DNA of 64,000 nucleotides from assembly GCF_004027225.2 (NCBI RefSeq), contig NC_044289.2, forward strand, positions 3,027,761 through 3,091,760, written 5' to 3'. Below the pieces are notes generated by a model. The model saw only the letters and a list, made by a program, of their open reading frames with translations. It made no database searches and had not been told where the DNA came from. Origin of the DNA: Strigops habroptila (Eukaryota; Chordata; Aves; Psittaciformes; Psittacidae). Of the stretch, positions 11,601-21,844 are shown piece after piece. The translations under genes and the position numbers were made by a program. Numbering within the stretch: position 1 is the stretch's first letter; every line of letters starts with the position of its first letter.

Positions 11601-14600
11601 CCCAGCATTTGCCCCTTCTCCTGGGCTGCTCTGCTCCTGCCTGGCTCTGCCTGGGGACGCTGCCAGCCCTGGCTCCTCTCCACTGAGCCCCAGCCTGAGG
11701 CACAGGGAGCTGACACCTCACCTCTGCCCTGACCAGCCACAGCCTCTGAGGCTCCAGCCCAGCAGGGAGGAAGGGAAGACCCTCAGTTTTCAACAGCTTT
11801 TGCCACCAGGAGCCAGGCCTGGGAGATGCTGGAAGCTGGGAGGGAACAGGGTCCTTCCCCAGTGGCAATTCAAGGCAGGACATCAACTCAACAACCTGCC
11901 CAGGCACCAAATCACCCTGCCAGGGCAGGGCCAGCAGCACCCTGCAGCACCACACACCCAAGCTTGGGCCACCCTGCACGTGCTCAGGGAAGCAGCACAG
12001 AACCTGCTGGCAGTGTAACTGTAAAGGCATTCAGCAGGACGAGGAGAGGATGCTCTGAGGAAGTGCACTGGATACACTTTAACTGTCTGCCAATGACAAA
12101 TGCATTTGTTAATTAAACACAGCAGAGGCATCAAAGGTCAAACCAGGGAAAAATCAGCCTAACTACAGGAAAAACATTGCCATGAAACCATAGCTCCCTC
12201 TGGGCTTGTACAGCTCCAAGCACATACCTGGAAACAGGACAAATGTCCCACTTGGGACCAACTGCCAGCACTTGGAGCCTGTGACCTGCACAGGCCTCCA
12301 CAGGGAGAGAGCAAGATGCTGAGTGCATTCAAATCCAACAGATAGCATAAAGACTTGGGATGCTTCCTCCTTCAGCACCCCAGCTCCCACTGGCAGAGCC
12401 TCACGTGAGCAGTAAACAGGAAATGGCTTTGGGGAAGCTTCTGGAACAGGCAGGACTTCTCCCAGCAGATGTATGTGGAGGAAGTGAAGATCCCACAGAG
12501 CTCTAAAGGCTGTGGCTTGAAGGAGGGAAATTACATTTCCAGGTGTAAGGGACTGGTGTGTGTATGCAAACAAAATCATTCCAGCTCTAAGGGAAACAGC
12601 AGCATGGAAGAGAACTGCTCTCAGAAAGGTCCTATTGACACTCAGAACATCCCACCAGCTTTGGCTGAGCATTCCCATTGCAGCCCCGTGTGCCCAACGC
12701 AGAGCCGGGATGCGCACCTTGGCTCATACTCACATATACAGCCTCCTAGCCTCATCCAGAGAGCCCTTCTCAAACACATCCCTGAATCGCTTCCTGATGA
12801 CCCGAATGTTCCTGTCAAGAGAGGAGTGGGAGAGTCACCAGCAGGGAATTGAGCTGGGAATGAGAGATGGAGCCAGTGGCTCCAGCAAGGAGGAGCGGGA
12901 GGCTCCTTCACAGGCTTTACACTAGAGCCAGAGGAGTCCAACAGGGCAAAACAGCCCCTGGTTTTAGCACCTCTCCTGTGTTTCCCACCCAGACACTAGA
13001 GGAAGCAGAACATGTGCCTGAACCCCTGGATTTCTCCATCTCCCCTTTCATCTCCTAAAGTGTTTCTAAGAGAAGTTGGTGTTCTGGGGTTTTTATCCCT
13101 ACACAACAGATTCACCCACTGTTGCCTTCCAAACCACGCGCTGCAGACACCGACTTCCTGAACGTTTTATCTCCCTCCTGCTTTCCTGTCTCTCCTCCAC
13201 ACAGCGGCAATGCGGAGCTGCTGCTGCGGAGGCACGGCATGATACGGGATACACCTCCCACTGCTCCAGCACAGCTGCGGGGCCAGACCTTTGAACACCT
13301 CCTTCTCTCCAGTGCTTCACTCCACTGCCACGCTGCTTCCTTTTGCTTTGGAGCTTCATTATTTAAGCTTTTACGAAATGCCCTGTGCCGAATCCCAGGT
13401 CAGAGAGCAAGCAGGGCCCTCATCAACCCGCTCTGCTCCTCACTGTCTCATCTAAGAGACTGGGCGCACAGCAAAGCTACCAGGGGTGCAGCTCTGAGGA
13501 CTGCACAGGCTCAATATCAGCAGGGAATCAGCCCTGGAAACCAGTGGCTTTGATGCTGCTGGTATTTCCAGCAAAGAGCTGGTGAGAGGCTTTGGGAGGT
13601 TGGTGAGATGAAGGGGGGTGCTGAGGCTGGGCAGGAGGCCACTGAAGGAACGCTGAGAGAGCTGCCCAACAGAGCACAGAGATAAGCCCAAGATAAAGGC
13701 TGCCCTGTTACATACCAAGACACGGCCTCTCACAGCCCCAGAAACTAAAAGTGTTTTGACTTTATCCATAAGTAGGTGACAAAGTTAAAAGCAAATGGAT
13801 TCTGCACACTTCCATCTTTCCCTGGCCTGCTCCTACACTCCCAGTGCCTGCTGGAGAGCCTGGAGACACCCCAAAAGCTGCCTCAAGGGGAACACCATGA
13901 TCTGGCAGTAGTTCACTCTGCTTCCCTTCTCCAAGCCTGTACCACCTCCTTCCTTTCCCATCCCAGGAAAATCCAACCTTTACCTGTTCCAAAGCTCATT
14001 TTCTACACATCGCTGATCAAAAATGTTCCTCTGGACTTCCTCCACCAGAAACATCACCACAGCACTGGAAGAAACATCAAAGACATCACTGAACCCAGAA
14101 ACACTCCATGTGCACCCAGGATCACCAGCTTTTGACCTCTGTGAGCTTCCTGCATTGCTCCTGCTCGTTTTCACCAGTGTCTCTATGGGGCAGCAGTCAG
14201 CACTGCTCCTGTGTAACAACCAAACCAGTGCGGGGCATAAGCCCAAGGGCAGGAGGAGAAGCAACCTCTGTGCAGGGTTGTTGAACCCCACAACTCCTCC
14301 AGGGTCCCCCTGCCCCTCTCTGCCTTTGGGACACAGCAGCTTTGTGCACTGAGACAATGCAGTGCTCTTCCCAGGGTGCCCCAGGCTTGGAGAGCAGCTT
14401 GTCTTGCAAACAGAAAGCACAGTTTCAAACCCAAACACATGCATCCTCAGGGCAGACAAGATAAGAGCAGCCGCCAGCACCTCCTCTCTCCTTACCTTGG
14501 AGAGCCATAGAGCTCCCAGGCTTTGGCAATACCCAAGGCAAGGCCTCTGGATGGGTTGTTGGGCAGCAGACGTGATGCCTCCTGAGGCTTTCCCAGCACT

Positions 14601-17600
14601 TTCAACACCTGCCTGTGGAACAAAGAACCCTGTAAATACCATGACAGCCCCTGGCCAGACCTAGGGAGCTGGAGGTTGGGAGCATGCAGAGACAGGCTGT
14701 GCAGCAGGCCATGCATACAGCTGCTGCAGCATGGGCCAGAGATGCTGCCTTACCCATGGACCGCCACAGTGCGGGAGGTGAGGCCTCCAAAGCTGGCAGC
14801 AATGGTGTTTATTTCTATCTGCTTCAGAGCTGGTGTCCCATCCACCCCACAGTCAAACATGTAATCAGAGCGGTTTATGCCTAAAAACACAGACTGGAAC
14901 AGAGGGGAGGTGAAGTGGGGGCTCCTGATGCCTTTAACTGCAAATCCCTTTGGTGATCTCGCTTCCAAATCCTCCTAGGACAGATCCAGTCACCTTCACG
15001 TGGATACAAACCTCTGCAAGAAATGCCCATGGGTGCTTTGGCCCTTGCTTAGGGACCACAGCCCTCCTTAGCACTCCAAAGAGTTAACACTTGCTAGAGT
15101 AAAGGAGGTTCTGCAGGGAGAGCCTGTCAGCACAGGTCCTGACACGGAACACAGCCCTGCACTCTCCTGGGGCTCCCAGAGGACAAAGACATATTAAACC
15201 CTCCCAGTCCAGGCCTGGCTGCTTCCAGCAGCACTATCCAAAGGGCACGACCATCAAACAGGACAAAGTCCTGAGCTCACAGGCTGTACCCAAGACATTG
15301 TGGGGTAGGGAGTGACCAGGCTGACCAGGGGACAGTCCCAAGCAGCAGCAAGCCTGCAGCCAGAGCGCAGGCAAGGCCACCACGGTGCAGAGGGACACTG
15401 AGCACTGGGGTCTCCTGGCAGGTACCTGAGCCAAGCCTTCCTCCAGGACTTGCGTGTGGATCCTGAAGAGCCGAGCTGTGAAGTCATCCACCTTGATGGT
15501 GCTAGAGAGGAACACACATCACATCAGCCCCTTACACTGTCACACAGGAACAAGGAAGTTCACTCCTCTCCAGAAAGAAAACCTTCCCAGGGACATTCAC
15601 CAGCACAAACAGCAGGGCTGTGGCTGCACCACGTCCTGCAGCACTGTTCAGCATCTCACCATGAAAGGAGTCTTCATCAAGGGTGCACAACCATAGCACA
15701 AACCCACTTTGCTCAGCACAGCACTCTACAAAAAGCACCATGTGCTGAGGTGACTCGTTTGTAGGGCAAGACACCAGCAAAAGCAAAGGAATGCAGCAGA
15801 ATTCTGCACAGGGGAAAGGAATGAGAAGCCCCTCTGGGCCTGCACACACAGCTCATAGAGGAAGCTTCACAAGCTTCGTCAAATTCCCATCCTGCTGGGC
15901 TCCAAATCCCACACACCCTGGCACCACGTGCTGCAGTGGCCCTGCTAGAGAAGGTCTGGCTTTTCTTCAGGATCCCAAATCCCTGAGCCTTGGAGCAGCA
16001 CCTCCAAGGAGCTGCCCTGAGACAACGCAGAGGAGGCAGCACAGGGCAGGCACCTGAGTGCACCCAAGCCCCAGGCGCTGCATTCCTTCACCACAGGTAC
16101 AAGCAGGTTCCCACAAGCTCTGGCTGCAGCCAGCTCTGGAACAGACACAGGCATTTCAACAGCTCTGAGGGGCCAAAACAAGCAGGACACTGGAAAAGAG
16201 TCTCCTTTGCTCTGTCCCAGTGCCAGAGAACCAGCAGCACCGCCCCCCCCCAGCAGCAGCTCCACAGACAGCAGGAAGGTAAATGGGTTTTGTGGAAGCA
16301 TCAGCCCTACAGATGATGGGTTCCACAGTGAGGGATGGTCGTTCCATTACCCAGAGGCTGTGGGATACCTTCCCAGCATGGCTGGGAGAGCAGGGGACAC
16401 TGGGTGGCTGGTCACAGGGAGGGATGGGAGGAGGAACAAACACCTCTTCATAGCTGCAGGCAGAGCTGGTGGTTATTGGACCCAGCAATGTGAATTTAAG
16501 GCCCAGGGGCTATCAAGCTCACAGTAAGAATTCACAACCTTGAAGCACTGGCAAAGCTGAAGATCACTGCAAGGAGTCACCTCTTGGCCAGATGTCCCAT
16601 CTCCTGAGGCACAAGACGACCTCAAAACACAGAGACTTGATGGGAGTTATCTTAGGACAAATAATGCAGGAAAGGATACGCTTTCTGCAGAGGACAGGAG
16701 TGCCTGCCTCAGGTGAAGGACATGAACGGATGGAAGGTAGGAATGCTGAAAGGTGGTAAATGCTTTGCATTTAAAATGGTTCACTCAAATGCACCACTAA
16801 AGAGCATTACCTGGCCAGAGTGTGCTCCAGGAACTCCTTGTTTTGACTAATAGCATCCACCAGCATGTTAAAGTCTTGCTGAACAGCGTACGCTTGCTCA
16901 AACAGGGCACTGGGGACTGCAGAAGGGAGCAGCGTGAAGGGAGCGAAATTCACCACCTGCAAAGATGCAGCAGCAGAGAGGTCAGGCCTGTGCAGCTCAA
17001 GTGGGACTAAAGAGGTGCTGCCTCTGCTTGTGCAAAGGCTGAGGCCACCCCCAGCCCCCCTGGGTGCACCCTGACATGTGCGTGGCTCAGCCCTGCTGAG
17101 CCCTGGCTTTTGAGGGCTTTAAGAGCATCCACAGGGGCTGCGGGAGCAGCTGCTCCAGAGCTCGAGCTGGGCAGTGCTTCCCTCAGAAGGATGCTCTGTT
17201 TCCACCTCCCCTGGAGAGCACTGTCTCCAAAATGCCTCCGCTTCAGAGCAAAGGGGAATTTGCCATCCTGGGTTTCAGCCATCAGAGTTACTGCCTTTGA
17301 TCCCTGCTCACCGAGTCCCAGCGATGATTCCAGACCTCACAGCTCAGGCACAGGGCCACCCTCAAAGCCAAAATATGACACCAGAGAGCTCCCAATTCCC
17401 CTTGACTTTTACACAAGACAAGGGACACTGGCAGCGTATCTGGCCTCTCCTCCCAAGCTTCCTCTTCCTCTCACCCTTCGAGGTTTCTTCAGAGCTCTGA
17501 CCTGACTATGGGGTTGACAGCAAGGAGCAGCCCTCGTGGTGGAGGCCTCCCTCCTCGCACCCCTGCCAGGTCCCAGCAGAGCTCCCTGCTTGCTCCAAGC

Positions 17601-18247
17601 TCCTCAGGGACCCACCCCTGATAGTGTCCCACTCCTCTTGCACAGGGGAACATCCTCCTCAGAGACCCTTCCCAAGATCTCCCTCCAGCCCCCTCAGCCC
17701 AGCTGGCTGCCAGGGATTCACCAGAGGTAGCCCCACACATCAGCCACGCCCATCCCTGTCACCTCATCCCAGGCATGGGGTGAAGGCAGCACGCCCTGCA
17801 AGAGATGCTCCCCTGGTTCAAAGGCTCAATAGGGTGCTCAGAGGCTGGGAGAGGGATGGAATCCCACCTCCTGGCAAATTCCTAAGCCTTTCCAGGCGTA
17901 TCCCTCTCCTTGGAACCGCATCGCAGGACTGTGTCTCAGGGAGATGCACTCTGCAGCGGGACGGGGTGCGAGTTAAGCCCCCGGGCTGCCAGGCTTCAGC
18001 CGGGCGCTCCCTGCAAAGCACCCTCAGGATGCAGCCAGCTCCTCCCGCGCTCCCCGGCTTTGCTGACTCACAGCCCGGCGGGACCGAACCCGCCCCGTGA
18101 CCGTGCCCCGGCACTTACATCGGAGGCGTTGGGCTGCCCCTCGGTCCGCATCAACACGCCCTCCAGCAGCGCCGCGTCCACGGCCACCGCCGCGGCTTCC
18201 CGGATGGCCGGTCTGTCCCGCAGCACGTCCTCCCAGGGCGCAGCCAT
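8623..18247 (-). CDS. GSS: Glutathione synthetase (complete, 12 coding exons)
   Basis: Cytosolic homodimeric ATP-grasp enzyme joining gamma-glutamylcysteine and glycine, the second step of glutathione synthesis. Coding exons in transcript order: 18119-18247, 16811-16956, 15426-15501, 14754-14893, 14496-14612, 13984-14064, 12734-12811, 11441-11507, 10662-10856, 10405-10486, 9664-9853, 8623-8746. They sum to 1,425 nt: 474 codons plus stop, exactly the human length. Every junction is GT-AG. Numbering from the ATG at 18247 puts R125, E144 and N146 (substrate/Mg), K364 with the glycine-rich loop 364-376, and R450/K452 at their human positions, so the enzyme should be active. The start MAAPWEDVL lies just after a noncoding-exon junction. 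The gene converges on ACSS2. Confidence 0.97.
8822..9020 (-). mobile_element. CR1 LINE fragment in last GSS intron
   Basis: Plus strand begins CCATCCAGCTCCAACCCCC and continues through the CR1 3' region in antisense, so the element is on minus, the same strand as GSS. It lacks the last few bases of the CR1 end. Confidence 0.85.
9664..10486 (-). CDS. GSS: GSS exons 10-11, glycine-rich ATP loop
   Basis: Exons 10405-10486 and 9664-9853. Together they encode [18 protein letters not shown], the mobile glycine-rich loop that closes over ATP (K364 to G376), then the YILMDKI strand of the ATP-grasp fold and [11 protein letters not shown]. The intron between them (9854-10404) splits a glycine codon inside the loop and contains an antisense CR1. 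Confidence 0.94.
10043..10312 (-). mobile_element. Tandem or nested CR1 3' ends in GSS intron 10
   Basis: One CR1 3' region spans 10043-10253. A second CR1 terminus (AATCCCAGACTGGTTTGGG) starts at about 10256 and is cut off after some 55 bases. Two termini in one orientation indicate either insertion of one CR1 into another or a tandem event. Confidence 0.75.
14754..14893 (-). CDS. GSS: GSS exon with substrate and Mg-binding residues
   Basis: Residues 118-163. It carries NRSDYMF (R125) and the strand [14 protein letters not shown], in which E144 and N146 bind magnesium and the gamma-glutamylcysteine/ATP phosphate region. The exon ends two bases into a glycine codon completed by the next exon at 14612. 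Using the acceptor at 14612 (not the GT-AG alternative four bases on) is the only choice that keeps frame and matches the family. Confidence 0.93.
18061..18070 (-). promoter_or_regulatory. Candidate antioxidant response element in GSS intron 1
   Basis: On minus the sequence is TGAGTCAGCA, a perfect match to the NRF2/small-Maf core TGASTCAGCA. It lies about 50 bases inside the intron after the first coding exon, within the CpG-rich promoter. Glutathione genes are classical NRF2 targets; binding here is inferred from sequence only. Confidence 0.5.
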
Positions 18248-18740
18248 GGCCGGCGCTGCGGGGCACAGCACAGTCACACACCCGGCACGGAGCCGCACCG
18301 CCTGCCCAACCCAGAGCCCAGCACCGCGGGCTGACGCAGCCCGAGGCCGCGGCTGGCCTCAGGGAGGCCCATGTGGCGCCCCCGCGGCCCGCGCAGCGCC
18401 GGGCAGCGACATCCCGCCCTGCGCCAGCCGGAGCCCGGCAGCGGAGCCAGCCCAGGGGGCTGCACCCGGACCCCGCGCCCCGGAGCGGCCCCGCCGGCCC
18501 CTCACCTGTCCCCAGCGCTGCGGGCCGCCGCCGCAGCACGCGATTGGACAGCTCTGCCCCCTCGCCCCGCCCCTCACATGGATTGGCAGCTCAGCCGACC
18601 AATCAGCGCGGGAGACCGGCAGAGCTCCGGGGGAGGGGAAAGGCGCTGCGGGCGGGGCTGAGAGAGCGCGTGAGTGGCGGGAGCGGGGGGGTGCGTCACG
18701 GGGAGGTGTGACGTCGGGCCGTGACGTCACGCGGGTGTGC
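18080..18740 (-). promoter_or_regulatory. CpG-rich GSS promoter with CCAAT, GC and CRE motifs
   Basis: Dense CpG over about 650 bases, no TATA box. On plus I see ATTGG at 18542-18546 and 18582-18586 (CCAAT for GSS), CCAAT at 18599-18603 in the other orientation, a GC box CCCCGCCCC near 18566, and two cAMP-response-type motifs, TGACGTC at 18709 and the full palindrome TGACGTCA at 18722-18729. This is a typical housekeeping promoter. The opposed CCAAT boxes allow divergent initiation, though no plus-strand gene starts here. Confidence 0.75.
18506..18550 (-). other. GSS: Probable noncoding first exon of GSS
   Basis: Read on minus, GCGCTGGGGACAG is followed by the strong donor GTGAGG at 18505. 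A matching acceptor (CCCCGCAG) ends at 18256, nine bases before the first coding ATG. This implies a 5'UTR exon whose donor end is 18506 and an intron of about 250 bases. The 5' limit is a guess from the CCAAT boxes just upstream. Confidence 0.55.
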
Positions 18741-18856
18741 AGCGCGGTCTCTGAATGGCAGCTCCTGCTCTGCCTGTGCCGCCCCGGGAGGGGAGCACGG
18801 CGGCACCCCCGTCTGCTGCCCTCCAGCTCACCTGAAATGAGTTATTATCTGGCATT

Positions 18857-18888
18857 AATCAATTATCTGATTGATAATCAATTATCTG
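18857..18888. repeat. Short AT-rich direct repeat
   Basis: AATCAATTATCTG occurs at 18857-18869 and again at 18876-18888, a 19-base period, with ATTGAT between. It is a sharp AT island between the CpG promoter and the CR1 fold-back. Confidence 0.7.
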
Positions 18889-18959
18889 CTGCTCTGAATC
18901 TCTTGTCCACCCAACCCAGGCACAGCTACAGGTTGGGCAGAGAAGAGATTCAGAGCAGC
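18888..18959. repeat. Inverted repeat at the 5' end of a CR1 copy
   Basis: Arms 18888-18916 and 18931-18959, 29 bases each with 26 paired, including 17 perfect outer pairs, around a 14-base loop. The right arm is ordinary CR1 sequence leading into the element at 18931; the left arm is its reverse complement. Confidence 0.85.
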
Positions 18960-19626
18960 CCTGCGGAGAAGGACGTGGGGGTGTTTGTTGATAAGAAGCT
19001 TAATATGAGCTGGCAGTGTGCGCTTGCAGCCCAGAAAGCCAACCGTATCCTGGGCTGCATCAAAAGAAGCGAAGGAGGTGGTCCTGCCCCTCTGCTCTCG
19101 TGAGACCTCACTTGGAGTATTGTGTGCAGTTCTGGTGCCCTCAACATAAGAAGGACATGGAGCTGTTGGAGCAAGTCCAGAGGAGGCCACGAGGACGATC
19201 AGGGGCTGGAGCACCTCCCATATGGAGATAGGCTGAGAACATTGGGGCTGTTCAGCCTGGAGAAGAGAAGCTGCGTGGAGACCTCAGAGCAGCTTCCAGT
19301 GTCTGAAGGGAGCTACAAGGATGCTGGAGAGGGACTCTGCATCAGGCACTGTAGCGATAGGACAAGGGGTGATGGGTTCAAACTGAAAAAGGGGAAGTTC
19401 AGGTTAGATGTAAGGAAGAAGTTCTTCCCTGTGAGGGTCATGAGGCACTGGAATGGGTTGCCCCAGGAAGTTGTGAATGCTCCATCCCTGGCAGTGTTCA
19501 AGGCCAGGTTGGACACAGGGGCTTGGAGCAACCTGCTCTAGTGGAAGGTGTCCCTGCCTATGGCAGGGGGTTGGAACTAGATGAGCCTTCCAACACAAAC
19601 CAGTCTGTGAGTCTATGATTCTATGT
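18931..19626 (+). mobile_element. CR1 LINE, longest copy, with ORF2 C-terminal remnant
   Basis: Sense copy running from the end of ORF2 to the 3' end (AACACAAACCAGTCTGTGAG, TCTATGATTCTATG). Translation gives recognisable CR1 ORF2 C-terminal pieces such as [15 protein letters not shown] and [14 protein letters not shown] in different frames, so the reading frame is broken by indels. It is 5' truncated, without the reverse-transcriptase core, and is therefore dead. It belongs to a different, older-looking branch than the other copies. Confidence 0.9.
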
Positions 19627-21378
19627 TAACTCATTGGCACTTCCTTCTGTACTGGAGCTGCACCATCCCTGCCTTTGCAGGAGCTGAATCTTGTCCTTTG
19701 CAGTCAGGGAAACACAGAAGCTCTGCAAGCCTGGAGTTGGAAATAAAGAGCCCAAACTGAACTCGTGTTGGAAACATCTTCATGTTTTCCATTCCTTCAA
19801 CATCATCATCGCCTGCACCCCTTTGCTGTGGTGTACCAACAGGACCTGGGGACCACGGTGTGGCTGGGGGTACCCGCATGCAGCCCGGCCCTCGGCAGCC
19901 CCATTGCCCATGTCCCCCCATTGTTCCCAGTGTGAGTGCACCTGGGTGTCCCATGGGATGTCCCTGGCCGTGTGCTGTGCTGCAGTTCGGAGGCTCCCAT
20001 GGCCTCAGCATTCTCTGGGATGCCCCACGGCATAATGCAAGCTGATCTTTTCTCCCACTTTAGATGTGTATTTGTGCTGACTTTGGGTTCCTCAGCAGAT
20101 AGGGTTGCTCTCTGCTCGTGTTCCGGATAGATACAAGGCTGGGGGCTGTTCCGTGCCTCCCCAGTTGAGTACATCTGGTGAATCTCAGGTTTCAGAGCAG
20201 TTTCATAGACTTGCAAGATGTTCATTTCCCAGCAATGGGGCTTGAAATGGCAGCATGACAAATCGAGGGGGTTAGTTCTGCAGGAACATGTCTGGCTTAG
20301 CAACAGATAAAATTGGTTTATGTGTAAATAAATCCAAACCAAACCAGGTCCTGCCTATTTTTTTATTTAAATGTACAAAGGAACTGTCAGTCTGAACTCT
20401 CTGCCCTTATGATAAGTGTAATAAAATGTGTAATAAGTGTAATAGAAGTGATAAATAAGCCAATTCTAACACATTTGCCAGTAAGGTACCATCAACACAA
20501 CAGCGTAAAAAAGATTTATTGTCATTCCAAGGCAATTGTTTGGGTACCTACTGGAGTAATGTAGTTACTTAAGCATTTTCACAGCACATTAATGGTGTAA
20601 CTATGAGGGTCCAGCAAAAGCAGTGGGGCTGGGCTTGGTTTGTGACTTCCATTATAAAGGTTTGGAGTCATCGATTGCTGGTGAAGAGAGGGTTGTGTGG
20701 TGCTTGTGTGTAGCCAGCAGAACAATGGCTGAGCACCAGCCTCAGATCTGCCTCTTTATTTGGACTTAATTTTTCACTAATGCAGCTTTGTATGAGCAGC
20801 AGAACAAGTAAATCCACATATGATGCTCAGAAACTGTGGGAAAACGTGAATTATTTCATTGACTCCAATGTCTTGCCTGTGAATACTTACTTTTCTGCCT
20901 GCTTTACCAGCAGGGATTAGCTTGGACATTTCCTCATGTCAGGGAATGAGTGAGGGAAGGGGCTGGCATCTAACCCACCTCCTGCTCACAGTGGGACCAT
21001 CCCTAGCACTGATCAGGGTGGCTGTGGCTTTACTCAGCCAAGCCCTGAAAACCTCCTAGGATGGAGACATCCTTATCTCCTTCATGACCCAAGAGAGATG
21101 TAAGATGCCCCAGAGCTGTAAGATGCATTGCTGGACTGCCTAGGAGGAAGAGGGGATCCTTTCCTTGCTTGGTCATTGACTTGCTGATGACTTTGGGCAG
21201 GTGGCTTTATCCTTTGCCTCGATTTCCCATCTGCCCTAAGAGCTACTGTTATCCAGTAGCAAAAGCAGCACCAAGTCTGGAACTGCAGCAAGTGCCAAGC
21301 TCCACAGCAAGTCCTCTCCCTGGAACCTGTCTGCACAGGAGGGTCCCTGACCCGTCTGACTGCAGAGAGGCTGTGAAT
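19627..21378. other. Gene-free intergenic stretch
   Basis: Unique sequence, becoming AT-rich from about 20280 to 20900 with runs such as TAATAAAATGTGTAATAAG. I see no exon, RNA gene or transposon in it. Confidence 0.5.
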
Positions 21379-21844
21379 GGAGGCCAGAGGAGGCCCCGGA
21401 GCTGCTGCGAGGGCTGGAGCAGCTCTGCTCTGGAGCCAGGCTGAGAGAGCTGGGCTGGGGCAGCCTGGAGAAGAGAAGGCTCCTGAAGGGGAGACCTTAG
21501 AGCAGCTCCAGTGCCTAAAGGGGCTACAGGAAACCTGGAGAGGGGCTTTGGACAAGGGCCTGTAGGGACAGGCCAAGGGGAATGGCTTTAACCTGCCAGA
21601 GAGGAGACTGAGATGAGCTCTTGGGCAGAAGCTCTTCCCTGTGAGGGTGCTGAGGCGCTGGCACAGGGTGCCCAGAGAAGCTGTGGCTGCCCCATCCCTG
21701 GCAGTGTTCAAGGCCAGGTTGGACATAGGGGCTTGGAGCAACCTGCTCTAGTGGAAGGTGTCCCTGCCCGTGGCAGGTGGTTGGAACTGGATGAGCTTTA
21801 AGGTCCCTTCCAACCCAAACCAGTCTGGGATTCCATGATTCTAT
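21379..21844 (+). mobile_element. CR1 LINE 3' fragment, intergenic
   Basis: Sense copy starting GAGGCCAGAGGAGGCCCCGG and ending GATTCCATGATTCTATG. Almost identical over its length to the copy at 373, pointing to a recent common source. Confidence 0.92.

Noticed and set aside
12163-12717. 184-codon minus-strand open frame in a GSS intron
   Set aside because: Lies in the intron between verified GSS exons at 11441 and 12734; no splice signals or family resemblance.
13980-14642. 220-codon minus-strand open frame
   Set aside because: Only 13984-14064 and 14496-14612 are real GSS exons, in different frames; the rest is intron read-through.
17910-19103. 397-codon plus-strand open frame over the GSS promoter
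   Set aside because: It crosses the GC-rich promoter and then enters a broken CR1 ORF2. Proline/arginine-rich composition reflects CpG content. Only its last part resembles CR1, and nothing suggests one gene.
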